From a virus, in the IMG/VR virus record IMGVR_UViG_3300007512_000248, positions 1 to 20,926 of that record: 20,926 nucleotides of DNA. The stretch is one strand, 5' to 3'. Under the pieces are notes generated by a model. It did no database searches, had not been told where the DNA came from, and was given only the letters and a program-made list of their open reading frames with translations. Shown here piece by piece: positions 15,046 through 20,926 of this stretch. Position numbers and translations under genes: made by a program. The number at the start of each line of letters is the position of its first letter. The first letter of the stretch is position 1.

Positions 15046-16464
15046 ATGCAAAACCAAAAGGATCTGGCCATTAAGGCCGGTATGGGGGGAGCGTACACCC
15101 TAGAGAAGGCGGAAGAGCCTCCAAGACTGACCCTTCAACCAAAACAGGTCACCACCAGCAAGTTCCTGGCCTCCAGAAAGCGTGCCTGTGATCTAAGCGA
15201 AATGGGTTTTGGCAAAACCGCTGCAGCATGGGATGCCGCAGATCGCACCAAGGCAAAAAGAGTATTGGTCATCTGCCCCGCCATCGTCTGCACCCATTGG
15301 AAACGGGAGCATGGTCGTGTCAGTACAGTAGAGCGCACCATTCAGATCGTCACCTCCTCCAGCGACAGGATTGAGGGAGATGTAACCATCATCTCCTACA
15401 ACCTGGTAGGAAAGAAGAAGATCAAAAAGCAGCTGATGAACCAGCAGTTTGATGTGGCAATCTTCGACGAGGCGCACTATCTCAAGAACTCAAACGCCAT
15501 CCGCACCGTGGCCATTCTGGGCCCACACTGCGATGGCAGCGGAATTATCTCAAGAGCAACCCACAACTGGTACCTCACCGGCACCCCTATGCCAAATCAC
15601 ATCGGGGAACTCTACCCCCTGCTTCGTGCCAACTGGCCAGAACGCTTTGAGGATATTGGGCTCGACTACCTCTCTTTCATCAAGCGCTATGCGTATCGCA
15701 AGCAGACCAAGTTTGGTACACAAATCTATGGTAGCCAAAACATGGATGAGCTCAATGAGCGGCGCAGTGGCACCTTCATCCGCTTTACGAAGAAGGATCT
15801 GGAAAAGAGCCTTCCTCCCAAACGAATCACCACCGAGGTAATGGACGCATCTACTGCATCCAGTGAACTCTCGATACTGGAACACTCACCAGAATACGAT
15901 GAACTCCGATCTGTTCTGAACGAGACCAGAGACCGCGACCTGGATGAGGTGGTCATCCGTAAAAACCGTGAACTCTCCACACTCAGAAGACTCACCGGCA
16001 TCGTAAAGGCACCCATAGCCGCCAGATACATTAGAGACACCCTCAGTGGCGGCACTCAAAAACTGGTGGTCTTTTATCATCATAAAGAGGTTGGCGAAAT
16101 CCTCCGGGACCAACTGCAAGGAATCCCTCTTGTGCGAATCCTTGGCAGCCAGACCATCCATGAACGCTCAGACGCAGTAGATCGCTTTCAGGACGACCCA
16201 TCCATAAGGGTGGCGCTTATATCACTGGGGGCTGGAAACACCGGCATCACCCTTACCACATCGTCTGACGTGGTGTTTGTCGAGAGTGACTGGTCCCCCG
16301 CAGTCAATTTGCAGGCCGCTAACCGGGTACATCGGGTCGGCCAAACCAACCACGTCTGGATCCGCTTCCTCGCCCTTGCCGGAAGTCTCGATCACGCCAT
16401 CCAACGCACTCTGCAGCGCAAAACCGCTGTGCTAGACCAATTAGAGGTATCCAACAATGTTTAA
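15046..16464 (+). CDS. SNF2-family DNA-dependent ATPase/helicase
   Basis: A 472-residue two-lobed SF2 enzyme. Lobe 1 shows LSEMGFGKTAAA (Walker A, Lys57), LVICPAIVCTHWKRE (Ia), FDEAHYLKN (motif II, Asp141-Glu-Ala-His) and YLTGTPMPNHIGELYPLL (motif III). Lobe 2 shows LVVFYHHKEVGEILRDQL, LISLGAGNTGITLT and QAANRVHRVGQT (motif VI, Gln423). Order and spacing are those of compact SNF2/SMARCAL1-like proteins of phages. It is likely to translocate on duplex DNA and to remodel forks or assist strand annealing. AGGAGG lies six bases before the ATG. It overlaps the Fe-S nuclease gene by 8 bp, suggesting the pair acts together. Confidence 0.9.
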   Translation: MQNQKDLAIKAGMGGAYTLEKAEEPPRLTLQPKQVTTSKFLASRKRACDLSEMGFGKTAAAWDAADRTKAKRVLVICPAIVCTHWKREHGRVSTVERTIQIVTSSSDRIEGDVTIISYNLVGKKKIKKQLMNQQFDVAIFDEAHYLKNSNAIRTVAILGPHCDGSGIISRATHNWYLTGTPMPNHIGELYPLLRANWPERFEDIGLDYLSFIKRYAYRKQTKFGTQIYGSQNMDELNERRSGTFIRFTKKDLEKSLPPKRITTEVMDASTASSELSILEHSPEYDELRSVLNETRDRDLDEVVIRKNRELSTLRRLTGIVKAPIAARYIRDTLSGGTQKLVVFYHHKEVGEILRDQLQGIPLVRILGSQTIHERSDAVDRFQDDPSIRVALISLGAGNTGITLTTSSDVVFVESDWSPAVNLQAANRVHRVGQTNHVWIRFLALAGSLDHAIQRTLQRKTAVLDQLEVSNNV

Positions 16465-17512
16465 AAATATCCCAGAACTGATCTCCGATGAGATCGCCCC
16501 AACCATCTTCAAAACCCAGGATGGAGAGATCTATACCGGGCGTAATACCCACGGCAGTGCATCAGAACTCAACCAGTGCTCCAGAATGCTCTGCTTTAAG
16601 AAAAGTGGCGCGGAAATGGACCCAGGCACGGTAGAGAGTTGGGGCTATACAGAGCGCGGCAATGTTGCTGAGGAGTGGTTTCAGGGTAACCTGAAATCTG
16701 CAGTCCAGCGTCAAGGGATGGATCTTCTGTATGCAGGAGATGCCCAAGTGACACTGGTCGATAAGGATCTCAGCGCAACACCGGATGGCCTGATCACAGG
16801 TGCTCCCAGAGATATCCTGATGGACTTTGGTATTCCTAATATCCAATCTGATTGCATAGCACTGGAAATCAAGTCTCGTGATCCCCGCACCGTCTCCAGA
16901 AATCCAAAGAGTGATCACATTATCCAGAACCAGCTCCAGCAGGTGCTCTTCAACAAGACCACCGACCACTCCCCACGCTTTGGGCTTCTGGTCTACATCA
17001 ATGCTAGTGACTATTCGGATATTGATTCCCACGTCATCCCCTACTCAACCACCATTGAGACAGCCATGCGCAAACGTGCTACAGAGATCCTCAGCAGTGA
17101 CCCGATGGATCTGATGCCAGAGGGCAAGGTGGATGGCACTTGCAAGTGGTGCAACTACAAGCAGCGTTGTGGACAGGCAATTGTTGATGAGTTTCCCACT
17201 CAGAAGAATCCGCCAATCCCAGATGATGTGGAAGAGCAGATCAGTGAGTTGGCCATGCGTCACAGTGATCTCAAGAACCGACTTAAACAACTCAAAACCG
17301 AGAAATCAACTATCGACGAGGAGCTGAAGCTCGTATTGCGCAGCAATGATGTACAGCAGTACCAGCTCCCCGAGTACAAAATTTCATACGTCCCCGTAGC
17401 AGGAAGGTCGACCCTTGATACGGAGTCTCTGAAACAGGTGGTAGTCAATTTGGACGACTACTACCAAACCTCCCCTGGCAGTGACAGGTTAACTGTCCGC
17501 CAGACTAACTAA
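16457..17512 (+). CDS. Fe-S cluster PD-(D/E)XK exonuclease (Cas4/AddB-like)
   Basis: A 351-residue nuclease. The active site is visible as SATPDGLI (Asp110), ALEIKSRD (Glu137-x-Lys139) and HIIQNQLQQVLF (the conserved Gln of motif III). Four cysteines fit an iron-sulphur cluster of the Cas4/AddB/RecB-like type: Cys41 in ELNQCSRM before the core, then Cys229, Cys232 and Cys238 with C-x2-C-x5-C spacing after it. A coiled coil (about 255-300) and a short extra C-terminal domain follow. It probably resects DNA ends for phage recombination together with the SNF2 enzyme encoded just upstream (8-bp overlap). GAGG precedes the ATG. There are no Cas1/Cas2 genes or repeats, so a CRISPR role is not indicated. 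Confidence 0.82.
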   Translation: MFKNIPELISDEIAPTIFKTQDGEIYTGRNTHGSASELNQCSRMLCFKKSGAEMDPGTVESWGYTERGNVAEEWFQGNLKSAVQRQGMDLLYAGDAQVTLVDKDLSATPDGLITGAPRDILMDFGIPNIQSDCIALEIKSRDPRTVSRNPKSDHIIQNQLQQVLFNKTTDHSPRFGLLVYINASDYSDIDSHVIPYSTTIETAMRKRATEILSSDPMDLMPEGKVDGTCKWCNYKQRCGQAIVDEFPTQKNPPIPDDVEEQISELAMRHSDLKNRLKQLKTEKSTIDEELKLVLRSNDVQQYQLPEYKISYVPVAGRSTLDTESLKQVVVNLDDYYQTSPGSDRLTVRQTN

Positions 17513-17536
17513 CTCCTAAATATTAAGGTGATTATC

Positions 17537-18133
17537 ATGCAGTTAACGAATGTAAATTCAAATGTAATGTCCGCAATCTCAGCCTTCACCGAGGATGCGG
17601 GTTCTTCCAACATCAACTTTCTCAAGTTCAACAAATCGGGGAACTTTATCTACGGCATGGAAGACCATGTACTGGATGAGAGCGAGCAGTTTACTGTCGA
17701 GTCTCTCGGGGACTTCAGTCATGGATTTATTGCCTGGCAGGATGGCAAGCCAGTCGGTGAGGAGATGACCGCGATCGATTCAGGTCGTGTCATCAACCAG
17801 TCCGGCCTACCAGATCATCCGGGTAGTGATGGATGGAAGGCACAGAAAGCTCTGCGCCTGACCAACATCCACAGTGGTGAGGTGTTCCAGTTCAAGAGCA
17901 CATCCTATGGTGGTCGTAATGCTGTCTCCAACCTGATGAAGGAGATCATCAACCGCTCCAAGCGTGGAGAGGATGACCTGATCCCCGTATTTCATCTGGA
18001 GTCCACCAGCTATAAACATGCGCAATACGGCAAGATTTTTAACCCCGTATTTGCCATTGATAGCTGGCGTGCAGACGAGCCCCTGAGCGCACCGGAACAG
18101 CCCTCAGAGCCAATTGATGTAACAGTCAATTAA
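17537..18133 (+). CDS. Conserved phage protein of the recombination operon, candidate ssDNA-binding protein
   Basis: A 198-residue protein, acidic at the C-terminus. Segments such as NFLKFNKSGNFIYGMEDHVL, GFIAWQDGKPVGEEM, LRLTNIHSGEVFQFKSTSYG and VFHLESTSYKHAQYGKIFNP, with regularly spaced aromatics and glycines, suggest a beta-rich OB-like fold. The short Pro/Glu tail (SAPEQPSEPIDVTVN) recalls SSB tails. It follows a nuclease and an SNF2 enzyme, where phages often keep an SSB or annealing protein. The SSB idea is inference; I do not firmly recognise the family. The start at 17537 is chosen because AAGGTGAT lies just upstream; GTG 17528 would destroy that spacing. Confidence 0.72.
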   Translation: MQLTNVNSNVMSAISAFTEDAGSSNINFLKFNKSGNFIYGMEDHVLDESEQFTVESLGDFSHGFIAWQDGKPVGEEMTAIDSGRVINQSGLPDHPGSDGWKAQKALRLTNIHSGEVFQFKSTSYGGRNAVSNLMKEIINRSKRGEDDLIPVFHLESTSYKHAQYGKIFNPVFAIDSWRADEPLSAPEQPSEPIDVTVN

Positions 18134-18232
18134 CCTAGCCACTGAAGTGCCGCAGCCTCCTCTGTAGTTGGGGCCTGGTCCACCTCACCGGCATTAAACG
18201 GACCACTTTGCCCTTTGACATGGAGAATCGGA

Positions 18233-18289
18233 ATGGAACATACGATTAACAAAAACAGTTGCTCCTCATTTCACATGGAGGTGATCTGA
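18233..18289 (+). CDS. Possible 18-aa leader peptide
   Basis: A short frame, MEHTINKNSCSSFHMEVI, starts at ATG 18233 with GGAG eight bases upstream and ends in TGA sharing one base with the next ATG (TGATG). This could couple translation of the TSCPD-like protein. A hairpin TGGTCC...GGACCA (18176-18205) lies just upstream. It may equally be chance, since the next gene has a perfect ribosome site of its own. Confidence 0.25.
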   Translation: MEHTINKNSCSSFHMEVI

Positions 18290-18846
18290 TGGCAATAAAG
18301 ATAGACAAGCCTATTGTCAGCGCCTCAGTGGTAGAAAAAAGCACAGCAAAGCAGCCGCCAGCTATGCTTAAACGCCCCTCTGAGCTGCACGGCAAGACCT
18401 ACAAATTACGTGATCACTATAGAGAGATCAGCCTGTACGCCACCATTAACAACCATGAAGGCAAGCCGGTAGAACTGTTTGCCAACTCAAAACACAGCGA
18501 GTGTGATCAGTGGGTGCATCTCTCCACACTCCTCATTAGCCATATCTTTCAATCCAATATACCACTCTCTCCCAAGGATGTGGTGCGATTGATGAAGGAG
18601 GTTCGATCCGAGTACCCCTACCCCAGCAGAGAGCTGGGCAGACAGGTCAACTCGATGGTGCAGGAGCTCGGTTTCATCCTTGAACAACATATCGATGAAA
18701 TGAGTAACCCAGCAGAGACCATACAACCTCTTACCAATAAGAAACCGGTAACTGGTGAGGAGTGCCCAAAGTGCCATGAAATGACTCTCATCAAGATGGA
18801 TGGTTGCATGACCTGCACCTCCTGCGGCGAAAGCAAATGCGGGTAG
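18289..18846 (+). CDS. Free-standing TSCPD-domain protein with C-terminal zinc/thiol motif, like the tail of NrdJ
   Basis: A 185-residue protein. RPSELHGKTYKLRDHYREIS followed by LYATINNHEGKPVELFANS and ECDQWVHLSTLLISHIFQSN matches the TSCPD domain found at the C-terminus of B12-dependent (class II) ribonucleotide reductases. The end, EECPKCHEMTLIKMDGCMTC then TSCGESKCG, matches the cysteine-rich reductase tail (GC..C..CG.SKCG). No reductase catalytic domain is encoded nearby. It might act on the host reductase, shuttle reducing equivalents, or simply use the fold for nucleotide or DNA binding. Start ATG 18289 has the perfect GGAGGTGAT site. Domain recognition is from memory of the family; the function is open. 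Confidence 0.72.
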   Translation: MAIKIDKPIVSASVVEKSTAKQPPAMLKRPSELHGKTYKLRDHYREISLYATINNHEGKPVELFANSKHSECDQWVHLSTLLISHIFQSNIPLSPKDVVRLMKEVRSEYPYPSRELGRQVNSMVQELGFILEQHIDEMSNPAETIQPLTNKKPVTGEECPKCHEMTLIKMDGCMTCTSCGESKCG

Positions 18847-18861
18847 CAATTGGAAAGAGAT

Positions 18862-19062
18862 ATGCGTAACAAACCCAAACATTATCGTTACAAGGACTAC
18901 CCATCCATTGTTGCCCTTGCAAAGGCGCACCAAGAGCACGACGACCTCCCAAAACTGAGTGTTGGCTGCATTAGAAAACGGCTACTCAAGGGGTGGTCAG
19001 TCAAAATGGCGGTTGAGACCCCACTACTAAGAACCAATAAACAGCATGGAGTAGCACCATGA
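18862..19062 (+). CDS. Small basic DNA-binding-like protein
   Basis: A 66-residue basic protein, MRNKPKHYRYKDYPSIVALA onward. The pattern of a short helix, then LSVGCIRKRLLKGWSVKMAVETP, resembles the small phage helix-turn-helix modules (often in homing-nuclease tails) that read 'VRKRL..GWSVE.AL..P'. GGAAAGAG lies directly upstream of ATG 18862; TTG at 18850 is a less likely start. Its TGA overlaps the next ATG (ATGA). A regulatory or nucleoid role is possible; no nuclease residues are present. Confidence 0.62.
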   Translation: MRNKPKHYRYKDYPSIVALAKAHQEHDDLPKLSVGCIRKRLLKGWSVKMAVETPLLRTNKQHGVAP

Positions 19063-19220
19063 CCAATCAACCACCAACAGACTACATGCAAATAAAAGAT
19101 GCACAGCTCATTATTCTCCATGGCCTGCTTGCCGCAGGCTGGAACCCGGATGATGCACTTCGTGAGTCCAAAATGCTGGCTGAGCAATTTATCGGAGAGG
19201 ACGATGTTCCTAACCGTTGA
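19059..19220 (+). CDS. Unknown 53-aa protein
   Basis: A short frame of 53 residues (MTNQPPTDYMQIKDAQLIIL, ending EDDVPNR). It is supported by context: its ATG overlaps the previous stop (ATGA) and its end overlaps the excisionase start by 17 bp, so it fills the gap in a tightly packed operon. It is acidic and probably a two-helix protein (HGLLAAGWNPDDALRESKML). No family is recognised. Confidence 0.55.
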   Translation: MTNQPPTDYMQIKDAQLIILHGLLAAGWNPDDALRESKMLAEQFIGEDDVPNR

Positions 19221-19539
19221 TGACCTCTCCAAAGAGCTTGGTATACATCCAAAATCCGTTCGCAGACTTGCAAGAGAGAAGAAAATTCCCGGCTCCAAGG
19301 TGGGCGGTAATTGGGTATTCATTAGGGAGGATATTGAATCATCTATCCGCAGGAACTATGATGAAGGTGTTCATGGTGGATTGCGCAAATCTACAGGAGA
19401 TAAATCATGCGCATTTTTGAACAAGAAAATGGCAGACTCGGATATGACGTCCGTTTTGGACCATCCGGACCCGACCAATTACGGACTCGAACACTTACGG
19501 AGTTTGTTAAAGGCCAGGAAAGAGAAGTCCTACTTCTAG
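19204..19539 (+). CDS. Excisionase-like protein (MerR-type/HTH_17 winged helix)
   Basis: A 111-residue protein. Residues 1-50, MFLTVDDLSKELGIHPKSVR then RLAREKKIPGSKVGGNWVFI and REDIESSI, form the excisionase-family helix-turn-helix: a helix pair, then the wing 'PG.KVGG.W.F...DI'. The remaining 60 residues are polar and not recognised. GGAGAGG precedes ATG 19204. It overlaps the integrase gene by 133 bp in another frame, the same sense of coupling as lambda xis-int but with an unusually long overlap. It probably bends DNA at the att arms to favour excision and may also repress transcription. Confidence 0.78.
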   Translation: MFLTVDDLSKELGIHPKSVRRLAREKKIPGSKVGGNWVFIREDIESSIRRNYDEGVHGGLRKSTGDKSCAFLNKKMADSDMTSVLDHPDPTNYGLEHLRSLLKARKEKSYF

Positions 19540-20612
19540 CTGCCAAAGCTCTTTCACAATTAGAACAAACAGCTAAGGTTAAAGCTGGAGAAGCTCGTCT
19601 TGAACATACATGGGGCGAAGCGGTACATAGGTATATTCTGGAAAAAACTCAGAGCGATAAGCTCTCTCTTGATAAGGATATTGCCAAATTCATCTGGATT
19701 GAAGAACACAATCCCGGTGTTTCTGATGTTCTTTTAAAAGATATCAATCGTTACTGGGTGGACCAAAATATACGAAACCCACTCCAGCAGGCCGGCCTGA
19801 AAAAGAGCACCATTAACCGCTATCTGGAGGTCATCAATCACCTACTCAATCTTGCTTGTATGGAATGGGAAGATGAAGGAGGACTAACATGGCTAGAAAA
19901 CGCCCCTAAACTCCGGAGAGAAAAACTCAGTAAACGCGAGAAAAAACGTGTTCGCTGGTTAACCAAACAAGAAGCTGATCGCCTATTAAAAGAACTTCCC
20001 GTTCACCTAAAGCCGATCTTCAAGTTTGGGCTAAACACAGGACTACGTACTGCTAATCTGCGAGACATGGAATGGGAGCAAGTAGACCTGACTCGGAAGG
20101 TAGTGTGGGTACATCCAGATTCAGCCAAATCCGGGAATGCAATCTCGGTTCCTTTGAACGATGAAGCTATAGAAGTTGTTCGGAACCAGATTGGAAAAAA
20201 CCACCGATATGTTTTTACCAATAATTATGGAAGACATATCACAGGTGATTTCACGACTAAGGCTTGGTACAAAGCATTGGACCGTGTAGGAATTCGTAAA
20301 TACGCCAGAAATGATGATCCACGATACCCTATTCATCCTGATTCTGAGTACAAGTATGACTCGTTTTCCTGGCATGACGGTACCCGACACACTTGGGCAA
20401 CGTGGCATATCATGGGGGGAACCCCGATTGAGGTGTTACAGGAGTTAGGTGGTTGGTCCAGTATCGAGATGGTACGGAAATACGCCTACTTTGCACCCGG
20501 CCATAATGCTAAATTTGCCAACAACGCCATCAATGGGGCTGCTGCAAGTGACAAAATTGGAGTTAGAGGTAACAATAATTTTGGGAAATTGCGGGAAGTT
20601 TCCAACGGGTAA
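19407..20612 (+). CDS. int: Tyrosine-recombinase integrase
   Basis: A 401-residue integrase. Residues 1-60 look like an arm-binding domain, about 65-175 is the SAM-like core-binding domain (TWGEAVHRYILEK; STINRYLEVINHLLNLACME), and about 180-370 is the catalytic domain. Catalytic residues are Arg214 (TGLRTANLRDMEW), Lys241, His323, Arg327, Trp350 (LGGWSS) and Tyr359 (MVRKYAYFAP). The box II sequence is HDGTRHTWATW, so His and Arg are separated by three residues instead of the usual two. It lies 195 bp from the tRNA-Arg 3' end, the expected attachment site. AGGAG lies upstream of ATG 19407. It should integrate and, with the excisionase, excise the prophage. Confidence 0.93.
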   Translation: MRIFEQENGRLGYDVRFGPSGPDQLRTRTLTEFVKGQEREVLLLAAKALSQLEQTAKVKAGEARLEHTWGEAVHRYILEKTQSDKLSLDKDIAKFIWIEEHNPGVSDVLLKDINRYWVDQNIRNPLQQAGLKKSTINRYLEVINHLLNLACMEWEDEGGLTWLENAPKLRREKLSKREKKRVRWLTKQEADRLLKELPVHLKPIFKFGLNTGLRTANLRDMEWEQVDLTRKVVWVHPDSAKSGNAISVPLNDEAIEVVRNQIGKNHRYVFTNNYGRHITGDFTTKAWYKALDRVGIRKYARNDDPRYPIHPDSEYKYDSFSWHDGTRHTWATWHIMGGTPIEVLQELGGWSSIEMVRKYAYFAPGHNAKFANNAINGAAASDKIGVRGNNNFGKLREVSNG

Positions 20613-20621
20613 ATATCAATC

Positions 20622-20750
20622 CGCGCCCGGAAGGGACGGCTCTGACGCCCGGAAGGTTTTTTGGGGCAATTCTACATTCACCTTAACTTTTTGAAGCATA
20701 TAGACCCGTTGGGGCATTTTTGGGGCACGCCCGGAAGGTTTTTTGAGGCA
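20622..20750. repeat. tRNA-3'-end copies and TTGGGGCA repeats at the prophage end (candidate att core and arm sites)
   Basis: The sequence CGCCCGGAAGG, part of the tRNA acceptor/T-stem region, occurs three times before the tRNA: 20624-20634 (as the 13-mer CGCGCCCGGAAGG from 20622, identical to tRNA positions 20811-20823), 20646-20656 and 20728-20738. A second motif, TTGGGGCA, occurs at 20661, 20709 and 20720, with a one-base variant at 20743. Repeats of this kind beside an integrase are expected for Int core and arm binding. The copies are seen directly; their use by the integrase is inferred. Confidence 0.6.
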
Positions 20751-20756
20751 CGCATG

Positions 20757-20781
20757 AAAAAAGGAGCTAAAAAGCTCCTTT
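20757..20781 (-). terminator. Rho-independent terminator downstream of tRNA-Arg
   Basis: A perfect 8-bp stem, AAGGAGCT-AAAA-AGCTCCTT, is followed on the minus strand by six T's. It lies 27-51 bp past the tRNA CCA end and would end tRNA transcription; on the plus strand the T-run is weaker, so it may act less well for the integrase. Confidence 0.75.
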
Positions 20782-20807
20782 AATCAACAAGTTACAACTT
20801 TGGTATA

Positions 20808-20884
20808 TGGCGCGCCCGGAAGGATTCGAACCTCCGACACCTTAGTTCGTAGCCAAGTACTCTATCCAGCTGAGCTACGGGCGC
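20808..20884 (-). tRNA. tRNA-Arg (anticodon ACG), prophage attachment site
   Basis: On the minus strand a complete 77-nt tRNA folds from GCGCCCGTAGCTCAGCTGG to an encoded CCA. The acceptor stem GCGCCCG/CGGGCGC is perfect, the T-arm is GGAGG-TTCGAAT-CC(T)TCC, and the anticodon loop CTACGAA gives ACG. The sequence is very like enterobacterial tRNA-Arg(ACG). The anticodon is read by A34-to-inosine editing in bacteria. The integrase gene faces its 3' end, so integration most likely uses that end and leaves the tRNA intact. Confidence 0.96.
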
Positions 20885-20895
20885 ATGAGCGGCGT

Positions 20896-20923
20896 ATTAT
20901 ATAGTGGGAATGGATCTAGTCAA
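20896..20923 (-). promoter_or_regulatory. sigma70-type promoter of the tRNA gene
   Basis: On the minus strand TTGACT (20923-20918) is followed after 16 bp by a perfect TATAAT (20901-20896), with the tRNA starting 12 bp further on. This is host sequence outside the prophage. Confidence 0.85.
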
Positions 20924-20926
20924 GCA

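Noticed and set aside
16457-17512. Cas4 suggesting a CRISPR adaptation locus
   Set aside because: No repeat-spacer array and no Cas1/Cas2 or effector genes are present; the context is phage recombination.

Overview
The window is the right-hand ~20.8 kb of a temperate tailed-phage genome integrated next to a host tRNA-Arg(ACG) gene at 20808-20884. Coding is dense, with many 1-20 nt gene overlaps. The tRNA closely resembles the enterobacterial tRNA-Arg(ACG) and has a clear sigma70-type promoter, so the host is probably a gammaproteobacterium; the genus cannot be told from the sequence. The left prophage end is outside the window: the major capsid gene is cut by the left edge.

Layout. (1) 1-7328, mostly minus strand: N4-gp56-type capsid (partial), scaffold-like protein, a small unknown, P22-type portal, large terminase, small terminase. 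Two plus-strand insertions interrupt this head/packaging module: a DinJ/YafQ-type toxin-antitoxin pair with its own promoter and operator-like palindrome (4232-4828), and a small secreted four-cysteine protein (6281-6556). (2) 7452-12454, minus strand: an unknown 132-aa protein followed by a terminator, a PD-(D/E)XK resolvase-like nuclease, and a 1370-aa protein joining primase-type zinc finger, Toprim, VirE-type SF3 helicase, 3'-5' exonuclease and family A DNA polymerase in one chain. The linker-coding DNA of this gene carries a dense cluster of GTTACC/GGTAAC hexamers that looks like an iteron origin. (3) 12473-13761: the lysis/lysogeny switch, with a small Cro-like HTH protein on the minus strand, a divergent repressor-like protein with a C-terminal XRE-type HTH, a near-perfect operator palindrome between them, and a pseudoknot-capable element downstream of cro. 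(4) 13761-14811: an unknown gene coupled to the repressor, then a 355-bp non-coding region rich in inverted repeats that probably controls the rightward arm. (5) 14812-20612, plus strand: SNF2 helicase, Cas4/AddB-like Fe-S nuclease, a conserved phage protein (SSB candidate), a free-standing TSCPD/zinc-finger protein like the tail of NrdJ, small genes, excisionase and tyrosine integrase. (6) 20613-20926: short direct repeats copying the 3' end of the tRNA, a terminator, the tRNA and its promoter.

How it fits together. The organisation is lambda-like in logic. Leftward transcription from the switch runs cro, replication, a candidate late regulator, then packaging and head genes. Rightward transcription runs repressor, then recombination genes, then xis/int. 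The most unusual items are the single-polypeptide replication protein with an origin-like repeat cluster inside its own gene, the pseudoknot-type leader, the orphan TSCPD protein, and the tRNA-derived repeats beside the integrase.
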